38,039 nucleotides of DNA from Armatimonadota bacterium (GTDB lineage: Bacteria > Armatimonadota > Fimbriimonadia > Fimbriimonadales > Fimbriimonadaceae). The position numbers and the translations under genes are program-made. The notes under the pieces are model-generated. The model worked only from the letters and a program-made list of their open reading frames with translations. It made no database searches and had not been told where the DNA came from. Location: the NCBI GenBank assembly GCA_023392285.1, contig JAEVZK010000140.1, positions 1 through 38,039 on the forward strand. The letters run 5' to 3'. Of this stretch, positions 32,501-38,039 are shown piece after piece (the stretch's first letter is position 1; every line of letters begins with the position of its first letter).

Positions 32501-33009
32501 GAATTGAACAAGTCCTCCACGGCATGCGTGCTCTCGATCAGCTGACTCGAGATCGATTCCTCGACACCTTTAAGCAAGTGCAGGAAGCATATTCGGAGAT
32601 CTTCTGCAAACTGTTTGGCGGTGGCGAGGGACAGATTATCTTAGATGCGCCCGATAACATCCTCGAAAGCGGTATCGAGATCGAGGTGACGCTGCCTGGC
32701 AAAAAGAAGCAGAAGCTAGAATTACTTAGCGGAGGCGAGAGAGCGCTTTGCGCTTCCGCATTCCTATTTGCATTGCTCCAAACAAAACCGTCTCCTTTGG
32801 TCGTGCTGGACGAAGTCGACGCGCCCTTGGATGGTCGGAATGTTGAGAGATTCGCCACATTACTTGAAGAATTTAGTAAGTCAACCCAGTTCATCGTCAT
32901 CACCCACAACCCAACAACTATTGAGCGAGCACCGGTTTGGTTGGGCGTGACCATGCAAGAAGCCGGTGTTTCAACGCTCGTACCGGCTCGGCTGCCAGCC
33001 GCCAGCTAA
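29551..33009 (+). CDS. smc: Chromosome segregation ATPase SMC
   Basis: 1152 residues, the usual length. Walker A is GPNGCGKSN (31-39). Coiled coils span about 170-500 and 650-990, with the hinge at about 510-640 (GHFTPVGEAMQTERTYALAL and VVHASGAVTGGVQAR). The C-terminal head has LSGGERAL from Leu1059 and Walker B VVLDEVDAPLD near 1084. The ATG at 29551 starts at the first head strand, MRLKRVRIFGFKTFAEKTEF, so it is right. scpA and scpB are not in the window. Downstream is a convergent caspase-like gene, about 100 bases away. Confidence 0.97.
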   Translation: MRLKRVRIFGFKTFAEKTEFSLEGGFVAVVGPNGCGKSNLVDAILWGLGEGNSRNLRAQTGQDVIFSGSTAKKAVGFAEVSLLFDNEDGALPIDTPEVTITRRLNRAGEGEYFINRIACRQRDIHELLADSGLGRAGYSIVGQKEIDQALAASAEDRRAWVDEAAGVQRYRARKQDALKRLSSAKDHLSRVDDILHELDQQREPLRAEAQVAARYRAISSSLREIETGLLIQDLSRAVVELAELEQRLRSAAETARAESVRAEALDEEDKALREVVARRDRELEDLRVRLQDTLKGVERSEGSVKLSGEKLNSLDQLEETLRHQNREVTLNESEAELHQADLMLNEAEQELADAQKMIGGAGEAAQRLHGLLAAAERELQGARDASAARLKAIAENEHRRERRKEALRELEGIQKDLPQLERAVTEATAEQETLEGALERSQQRERLGVQQLRELDGEIARSSSRSRELLAERAALEGRRRGIEATLAANEGLTQGSRAVLEAARTGKLEGHFTPVGEAMQTERTYALALETALGATANDLIVDSDSDAKGAIAYLKQNRLGRATFQPLNLIRRNDVNQELRRLLTSPGIIGRASELLTCDSRFRPVFESLLGKVLVISDLDSSLRLAKTYGWSRLVTLEGEVVHASGAVTGGVQARANYGLVQRKADLKELHTQIDRLDQSLREAEIEMSKVNQLRAETETEMKLERAKLEDLVAEIRNAKQLTQTLQLELAQGRRSLAKLESELDLLVETSLSTDAPNTDELQAKRDSLIEQLASKSADANQAQQKLRDAEKRVREANTHRAACLRRLESAKASVDGREARLAGLSNEREKLRMEMKRHQEARDRQFALSRQFQAELRDVQVARDKASQSSFEKNEQAKRARETLSALASANHQSELARARAEGRRAVAEERLLEEYGIGAEEALLQAQELVVPADAAPLASRLRREIKAMGIVNLGAIEAFERLTARYEELTSQRSDIVEGIEQVLHGMRALDQLTRDRFLDTFKQVQEAYSEIFCKLFGGGEGQIILDAPDNILESGIEIEVTLPGKKKQKLELLSGGERALCASAFLFALLQTKPSPLVVLDEVDAPLDGRNVERFATLLEEFSKSTQFIVITHNPTTIERAPVWLGVTMQEAGVSTLVPARLPAAS

Positions 33010-33035
33010 CCAATTTAGAAAAGCTGTTGTTTCTG

Positions 33036-33058
33036 ATAATCAATATTATGTGTTTTTT
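33036..33058 (+). terminator. Weak terminator candidate after smc
   Basis: A-T-only stem ATAAT/ATTAT with loop CAAT, then a T6 run at 33053-33058. The stem is too weak to be convincing alone, but it is the only candidate in the 103 bases between smc and the convergent gene. Confidence 0.25.
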
Positions 33059-33112
33059 GGATCAGAGGCGGACCGCATTCGTCTGCCCTGCCGCGATACA
33101 GCCGATGTTGTG

Positions 33113-35584
33113 TTATGGCTGGTTCAATTTGAAGATCTTGATCGTGCCATCAGGATCACTCTGAGCGGCCATCTTCTCGTCGCGGCTCATCCATAATTCC
33201 GAACCGGAGCGTTCGCCAAGACCGTTACCAGTCTTTACATCAAGCAGTTCGACAATCGGGCCGCCAATTTGCGATCTCCAGCCAATCACTCGGTCGCCCT
33301 TACCAAGGAAGCTGGCAATCTTCAGCTTTGGCAAGAACTGGAGCTGTTCACCCGTACTCGAATCGAACAGGAGGGTGCCTTGAATGGTCGTCGATCCATT
33401 TGGCTCAACCTTCTGACAGCTGACACCCACCCGTTTGCCGTCGTCCGACAGCACTAATCCTGCAGTTGAATTACAGTCAGGTGTGGAGATTTGCCGCGGC
33501 TTTTGGCTGAGGTCCGAAGGGATAATCACGACGGACCCAGGATTTCGCAGGTCGGTCGGTTCGATATAGACAGCATAAGCTGAGCCATCTTCCGAACCTG
33601 TGGCCGAACGAATTCGGTAACCGCTCGAAAAGAGCGTCGCCTCGCCCTTCTCCAAATCGCCGACTGCACAGAAACCGCTCCGGGCACTTCCGCTGCCATA
33701 AGAGCCGCAGAGCAGCAGCCGGCCCTGACCCGCGAACACGTCATTAAGTGCCGCCCCAGGCTTAAGATCAATTCGCAGAATCTTCTTCGTCGCCAGATTC
33801 TCGGCGTCCTTGACCTCGACGCTGGCCCAAGTATCTGTCCCGTCGGTCAGAAGTTTGACGAAAAGGATATTCTGCCAATCTGGAGTGATCCGCACCATCG
33901 TGTTCTTTGGCGCGTCGATTTTCTTTGCTCCAGATGATGAGCCGACATGGAAAATGGTGAGGCTGTAGTCAAGGCCGGTGGAAGCCACTCGTTTTCCATC
34001 CGGCGAGAAAGAAATGCTTGCAACCGGAAGGTTGTTCGCAAGTGTCGAAACGGGGGTGAAAGCGAGCGTTTTGACTGTCCGGGTGACTGGCGGATCCTGT
34101 TTCTCAATAATAGGATCCTTAGGCTTGATCGGAATTGGTTTCAGTTCCACCATAGAAACCAAATTGTCGCCTCGCTTGACCGTAGATGTAATCGTATTGG
34201 TCAGGTAGCCGTCCAGCTCGGCCTGAATCTGGAGGCTCTGTTCTGCGACTTTCTTGAGGTCAACGTCAATGGACACGGGCGCTCTTCCCCGCTTCTTACC
34301 ATTCACTGAAATGGTTGCACCAGCCGGACGTGAGTCGATGGTAATTTTTCCGGTGGTGACGGGTGGGGGAGCGATGGGAACAGGCTTCAACTCGATCGGG
34401 AGGTCCGCCGCCTCGCCTGGATGAATGGTGATCGTCGTCTCTGCAGGAATGTAGTTCTTTAGCTCAACTCGAACTTTGAATTCGCGTTCAGGCTGATCTT
34501 TTAGGTCGGTCTGCAGTGTAAACGGAGCGCTTCCCTTCTTCTGACCATCGATCCACAAAGAAGCTCCAGCCGGAGTGGTGGTAACGGTAAAAGAAGCCTT
34601 CGTATTCTTCGTCGACGAAGTATCCCGGGGAGTTCCGCCCGTGGTCCCCGAACTACCGGACGAATTGTTCGCCATCAAAATCTGGCCCGAGCAGAAAAGC
34701 ATTTGACCTTCCGTCTCGACTGATCCGAATTGCGGAATCTGCTTCCCGCCAGTCGCATTCGAAACCGAGTTCTGCAAAGCCATGTACAAGTCCATCAGCG
34801 AAAAGACTTTGCCTTTGTCTGCAGCTCGAGCTTTCAGTTCCTCGAGCAATTTATAGGTGAACACGCCGTGCCCAAGGTCGGACCGTTCAAACGTCTTTTG
34901 TCCCATCGATCCAGCCGTAAGGACCTGCCTGGCCGGACGAGCAAGCATTGCTTTGACCGTGTCCGAGTTCATCGCGATTGACCGGGAGGAGACGAGCATC
35001 CCGCTAAAACACGCGTCGGCAATGACGGCCGCGTGTTTGGCCGGACTTGATGCCAAGTAGTCCCACACTTGTCGCATCGGAAGGCAGGTCTCAAGATATG
35101 GCCCGGCGTCGGTCGGATCGTTCATATCAATTTTGGCATCGCTCGGGATCAGGAAGCCCATTTCCCCGCCCGTAGGCAGCTTTACCGTTTGTCCATGGAC
35201 CGAGAAGTAGACGAGGATACGGTCGTCCGGCTTTACACCTTTGGAGCTCGCCAGTTTGCTCAGTTCGCGACGAATCCCCAGCAGCGTCGCTTTCTCGTTC
35301 GTCAGGACCGTGACCTCGCTTGGGTCGAAGCCGTAGTTGTTGACGAGCATGTCGCGCATGTCGTTGGCGTCTTTCTCAGCGAACTGAAGCTGAAGCTGCT
35401 TCGGCAAATTCGGATACTTGTTGATCCCAATGATCAGGGCATGTGAATCGGTGTAGAGGGCTTGGCCAGTCGGTTCAGCAGAGCGCGTTTCGACAAGATC
35501 CTTGCCTTGCTGGTCACGTAGCAGAGGCCACGACGTGATCGAAACGATCAGCGCAGCTAGCGCAAGCAATTTGCCAAACACCAT
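33113..35584 (-). CDS. Exported caspase-like (C14) protein with PEGA and beta-propeller regions
   Basis: 823 residues. An N-terminal hydrophobic segment (VFGKLLALAALIVSITSW) is a signal or anchor. Residues about 45-300 form a caspase/metacaspase-like p20 domain: HALIIGINKYPN, catalytic His130 in VYFSVHGQ and Cys192 in IADACFSGM. A Ser/Gly/Thr linker follows, then two PEGA domains (about 330-400 and 412-482; TTPAGASLWIDGQKKGSAPF and SRPAGATISVNGKKRGRAP). Residues about 505-823 are a WD40-like propeller (VASISFSPDGKRVAS, near the end DEKMAAQSDPDGTIKIFKL). The dyad is intact, so peptidase activity is likely, but the His motif has Val in place of the usual Gly (FSGHG). Substrate unknown. No toxin or pore gene is next to it. 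Confidence 0.88.
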   Translation of the reverse strand: MVFGKLLALAALIVSITSWPLLRDQQGKDLVETRSAEPTGQALYTDSHALIIGINKYPNLPKQLQLQFAEKDANDMRDMLVNNYGFDPSEVTVLTNEKATLLGIRRELSKLASSKGVKPDDRILVYFSVHGQTVKLPTGGEMGFLIPSDAKIDMNDPTDAGPYLETCLPMRQVWDYLASSPAKHAAVIADACFSGMLVSSRSIAMNSDTVKAMLARPARQVLTAGSMGQKTFERSDLGHGVFTYKLLEELKARAADKGKVFSLMDLYMALQNSVSNATGGKQIPQFGSVETEGQMLFCSGQILMANNSSGSSGTTGGTPRDTSSTKNTKASFTVTTTPAGASLWIDGQKKGSAPFTLQTDLKDQPEREFKVRVELKNYIPAETTITIHPGEAADLPIELKPVPIAPPPVTTGKITIDSRPAGATISVNGKKRGRAPVSIDVDLKKVAEQSLQIQAELDGYLTNTITSTVKRGDNLVSMVELKPIPIKPKDPIIEKQDPPVTRTVKTLAFTPVSTLANNLPVASISFSPDGKRVASTGLDYSLTIFHVGSSSGAKKIDAPKNTMVRITPDWQNILFVKLLTDGTDTWASVEVKDAENLATKKILRIDLKPGAALNDVFAGQGRLLLCGSYGSGSARSGFCAVGDLEKGEATLFSSGYRIRSATGSEDGSAYAVYIEPTDLRNPGSVVIIPSDLSQKPRQISTPDCNSTAGLVLSDDGKRVGVSCQKVEPNGSTTIQGTLLFDSSTGEQLQFLPKLKIASFLGKGDRVIGWRSQIGGPIVELLDVKTGNGLGERSGSELWMSRDEKMAAQSDPDGTIKIFKLNQP

Positions 35585-35665
35585 GTACCAAGTTTAACGA
35601 ATAAAACCCGCGCTCGATGCAGCAAAGAGGAAAACTAACTGCGCAAGTCGACCTCGAGAGTGCAA

Positions 35666-35989
35666 TTAGCGCACGTAATGAATCTTGGGATCATTGATTT
35701 GATCGAGGAGCATGAGGGAAACCACTGGCATGGGCCGATCTTTGGCCACTTCTCGCGCCTCTTCAAAACTCAGCTCGACCGTCTGCATTCCACTTAGATC
35801 AATCCATTCGGCGAACCGAAAAGCACCGCCTTCAGTGCTAAAGCATGCCAATCCATGAACGCCCTCGTGGCAAAAGCACCCATATCTTTTGCTCGGGCTG
35901 TGGTGAAGAACAAAGAGCTTGTCCGGGAATGTTTCATCCAGACCAAGTAGCGGCAAATCTAAGACCATGCTCATCGTGCTGTTGACCAT
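35666..35989 (-). CDS. Small hypothetical protein
   Basis: 107 residues, intact, with no signal peptide or helix. Features: KLFVLHHSPSKRYGCFCHEG, then GLACFSTEGGAFRFAEWIDL, and a C-terminal amphipathic stretch (SFEEAREVAKDRPMPVVSLM). The alternating pattern suggests an alpha/beta domain, and the phrase 'FSTEGGAFRFAEW' resembles small proteins that clamp serine- and phenylalanine-rich loops, but I do not recognise a family. Met1, Met6 and Met8 are close alternative starts. It is divergent from the PhzF-like gene. Confidence 0.6.
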   Translation of the reverse strand: MVNSTMSMVLDLPLLGLDETFPDKLFVLHHSPSKRYGCFCHEGVHGLACFSTEGGAFRFAEWIDLSGMQTVELSFEEAREVAKDRPMPVVSLMLLDQINDPKIHYVR

Positions 35990-36149
35990 TTATATCGGTC
36001 AATGACGGGCTGTCACTAGGGTCCAAGGTGCAAGGAAGCGTAATTGCGCCGAGGTTCGCAGGAATTTATTGCCGCTAAGGTTCATGCGGTCGATCGTGTG
36101 CTCGGCTGCGCAAATTCTCAATCGGCTTAAGGTCGGTAAGCTTGGGTCC

Positions 36150-36956
36150 GTGGAAACGCCTTTGTTTGTCGTCGACAGTTTCACTTCTCGACCCTTCCAC
36201 GGCAACCCGGCCGGCGTGTGTCTGGTGAACGAGTGGGGAGACGATGAACGACTGCGACAAATCGCGGCGGAGGTGAACCACGCCGAAACAGCTTTCGTCG
36301 TGCATGAGCCCGACGGGTGGCTCCTCCGTTGGTTTACACCAACCGTTGAAGTGGATTTGTGCGGCCATGCGACTCTTGCCGCAGCTCATATCCTCTGGGA
36401 AATTGGGCGCTGCGACCCGGAAGCGGTGATCGAGTTCAAGACGCGCAGCGGCGTCTTGCGATGTTCCAAACACGGCTTCGGAATTCAAATGGATTTCCCA
36501 TCCGAGCGTTGCTCAGCCGTAGCCGATGAAGCCACTGCAGAAGCAATCAGAGACTGTTTCTCCCTGAAAAGCGAGCCGAAATTTATCGGAAGAAACCGAA
36601 TGGACATCCTGGTCGAATTGGGCGAGGAAGATGAGTTGCGGAGCTTGAATCCAAACTTGGCCGCAATTTCCTTGCTTGAGGCAAGGGGAATGATCGTCAC
36701 GGAAGCTTCAAGGTCGGCTGATTTTGACTTTATGTCCCGGTTCTTTGCCCCTGCGGTTGGAATTCCTGAAGATCCGGTTACCGGTTCCGCACACTGCTGC
36801 TTGGCTCCGTTTTGGGGCGAAAAGCTTGGCAAGACTGACCTAATCGGCTTCCAAGCCTCACCGAGAGGCGGGGCGGTCCGGGTTGCCAACCGAGGTGACC
36901 GTGTTCTACTGCAAGGCTCGGCTGTTACCGTAATTCGAGGGGAGCTGGCGACATGA
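36150..36956 (+). CDS. PhzF-family isomerase-like protein
   Basis: 268 residues from GTG 36150. PhzF/DapF-fold protein. Motifs: VVDSFTSRPFHGNPAGV at the start, the catalytic Glu46 in VNHAETAFVV, CGHATLAAAHIL, and DPVTGSAHCCLAPFWGE near the C-terminus. The family ranges from phenazine biosynthesis to uncharacterised epimerases; no phenazine genes are present, so the reaction is unknown. The open frame extends upstream to TTG 36069 and ATG 36084 (the latter with TAAGG 4 bases before), so a longer N-terminus is possible. The next gene overlaps its stop by 4 bases (ATGA), so the two are coupled. Confidence 0.85.
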   Translation: METPLFVVDSFTSRPFHGNPAGVCLVNEWGDDERLRQIAAEVNHAETAFVVHEPDGWLLRWFTPTVEVDLCGHATLAAAHILWEIGRCDPEAVIEFKTRSGVLRCSKHGFGIQMDFPSERCSAVADEATAEAIRDCFSLKSEPKFIGRNRMDILVELGEEDELRSLNPNLAAISLLEARGMIVTEASRSADFDFMSRFFAPAVGIPEDPVTGSAHCCLAPFWGEKLGKTDLIGFQASPRGGAVRVANRGDRVLLQGSAVTVIRGELAT

Positions 36957-37414
36957 ACTTCGTTAACGCAGCCACCTCACGTCAACTGGACAGCGTCCGC
37001 CAACTCTTCATGGAATATCAAGCTGGGTTGGGTATCGACCTGGATTTTCAAGGTTTTGAAGAAGAGTTGAATTCCTTGCCCGGAATCTATTCCCCACCTG
37101 CAGGAAGACTCTACTTGATCGAGGTCGAAAATGAAGTAGCGGGTTGCGGGGCGCTGAAGCCGCTAGGTCCTGCGGTATGCGAACTGAAGCGAATCTACGT
37201 TCGACCTCGGTTCCGGCGTCGAGGACTTGCTGAAGCGATTTCAGAGCAGCTGCTCGCGGACGCCCTAGAAGAGGGTTATCAGATCGCCAAGCTAGACACC
37301 CTGGCACGATTAAGCGGTGCCGTCGCGCTTTACCGCAAGCTTGGATTTTCGGAGACCTCAGCCTACAATTTCAATCCTCACCCGGACATCCTCTATTTTG
37401 AAAGACGCCTGTAA
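36953..37414 (+). CDS. GNAT-family N-acetyltransferase
   Basis: 153 residues. The acetyl-CoA loop is in motif A, LKRIYVRPRFRRRGLAEAIS, with RRRGLA corresponding to the Q/RxxGxG/A pyrophosphate-binding turn. The preceding strands (YLIEVENEVAGCGALKPLG) and the C-terminal strand DTLARLSGAVALYRKLGF also fit the fold. The acyl acceptor is unknown. Its ATG overlaps the PhzF-like stop (ATGA), so the pair probably acts on one small-molecule pathway. Confidence 0.88.
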   Translation: MNFVNAATSRQLDSVRQLFMEYQAGLGIDLDFQGFEEELNSLPGIYSPPAGRLYLIEVENEVAGCGALKPLGPAVCELKRIYVRPRFRRRGLAEAISEQLLADALEEGYQIAKLDTLARLSGAVALYRKLGFSETSAYNFNPHPDILYFERRL

Positions 37415-37449
37415 CCTTGTTGCGAGACCCGCGTCGAAATCAGTAACCG

Positions 37450-38039
37450 ATGCCGATCACGCCACTTCTTGCTCTTGCCGCAATGTCGACTCAGTCGCTA
37501 AAGCCCACTCTGTGGTTAAGTCCATCAGGAGGGATTTACCTGAACGGCAATCAGATGAAGGCGAACATCACCCCCGGTGTTAGCACCGTACGCTTCCCTG
37601 CCGGCGTGGCTTACGATTTCAGCGGAGAGCGGGGCGGCATTCTGCTCGGCGATCTCGATGCCTTAAAACCCAAAGGTTCGTTTACGATTTCAACCTGGTT
37701 GTTCCTTCGCTCATACGTTAATGATGGCCCCGGTGCTCAAGTCTTTTTCCGCGGTGACGATCGGAATGGTTATGACTCCTACTCCATGGTGGTCACGGGC
37801 GATAAAGTGCTGAGCTTCTGCATCTGGAACAGCGACAGCGACGGGATGTCGGTTCGGGCAGAGATGCCGCTTGGTCAGTGGGTCCATATTGTAGCGAGCT
37901 TTGACGCGGCAAGCGGCCGCATGGACCTTTGGAAGAATGGCTTCCAGACCTCGTTCACTTATACAACTCGAATACCCGAGATGGGTCTCGAAGATAGCGC
38001 CTCTCCGGGCATCGGTATCGGCAATGTGCAGAATAACCA
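37450..38039 (+). CDS. LamG-like jelly-roll protein, N-terminal part (window edge)
   Basis: From ATG 37450 the frame is open to the window end (196 codons) with no stop. A weak hydrophobic start (MPITPLLALAAMSTQS) may be a short signal peptide. Residues about 45-190 have the concanavalin-like lectin/LamG pattern: GSFTISTWLFLRSY, VFFRGDDRNGYDSYSMVVTG, the characteristic LGQWVHIVASFDAASGRMDL, and WKNGFQTSFTY. It is probably a secreted carbohydrate-binding or adhesive protein; other domains may lie beyond the edge. Confidence 0.82.
   Translation, partial: MPITPLLALAAMSTQSLKPTLWLSPSGGIYLNGNQMKANITPGVSTVRFPAGVAYDFSGERGGILLGDLDALKPKGSFTISTWLFLRSYVNDGPGAQVFFRGDDRNGYDSYSMVVTGDKVLSFCIWNSDSDGMSVRAEMPLGQWVHIVASFDAASGRMDLWKNGFQTSFTYTTRIPEMGLEDSASPGIGIGNVQNN

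Noticed and set aside
33113..36000. Defence island around the caspase-like gene
   Set aside because: No nuclease, toxin, gasdermin, reverse transcriptase or helicase partner is adjacent, and the caspase-like protein appears exported.
36150..36956. Phenazine biosynthesis cluster
   Set aside because: Only a PhzF-like gene is present; no other phenazine genes are near, and PhzF-like proteins are widespread.

Overview
The window is a gene-dense stretch of bacterial chromosome of moderate G+C (about 54-55% by eye), with almost no long intergenic DNA. It carries no rRNA, tRNA or CRISPR that I can see. The best taxonomic clue is the prepilin-like protein at 8108-8977: its N-terminus runs from FTLIELLVVIAIIAILA into ILFPVFAQAK, and the FPVFAQA ending is typical of Armatimonadota, especially Fimbriimonadia. 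The secreted GH172 and GH65 enzymes fit the same assignment, but it is inference, not proof.

Layout. 1-395 is the 5' part of an IS3-family element (orfA plus the first 22 codons of orfB) inserted into a small membrane-protein gene. 622-4905 holds ubiX and then a tight trio: sugar-type binding lipoprotein, RbsC-like permease and histidine ammonia-lyase, with no ATPase. 4951-7971 is a large MASE1-GAF-PAS histidine kinase. 8108-8977 is the prepilin-like protein, followed by a strong terminator. 9035-13606 is mostly minus strand: a DUF2071 protein, a degenerate ArgC-like protein, an exported protein, alanine dehydrogenase and a tandem-FKBP lipoprotein, with a plus-strand FmdB zinc ribbon inside. 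smpB and a PilZ gene follow on the plus strand. 14815-17707 is a compact five-gene minus-strand operon read apt, exported OB-fold protein, miaA, hfq, dapF.

17766-26528 contains a secreted GH172 (DUF2961) enzyme, a fibronectin III protein, a membrane zinc-ribbon protein, an SRPBCC protein, an STN-domain protein with tandem 41-residue repeats, a UV-damage endonuclease, a stress-protein-like protein and an AmpG-like transporter. 26612-29398 pairs a lipoprotein GH65 enzyme with a polysaccharide-deacetylase-like protein. Then come smc, an exported caspase-like/PEGA/beta-propeller protein, a small unknown gene, a PhzF-like/GNAT pair, and the 5' part of a LamG-type lectin gene that runs off the right edge.

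Taken together this is a mixed housekeeping neighbourhood (translation quality control, RNA chaperone, lysine/cell-wall precursor synthesis, purine salvage, chromosome segregation, DNA repair) interleaved with carbohydrate-handling and cell-surface functions. The items I find most unusual are the STN protein with selected tandem repeats, the exported caspase-PEGA-propeller protein, the active-site-less ArgC homologue, the ATPase-less transporter joined to hutH, the IS-broken gene, and the repeated sharing of stop-codon bases between convergent genes.
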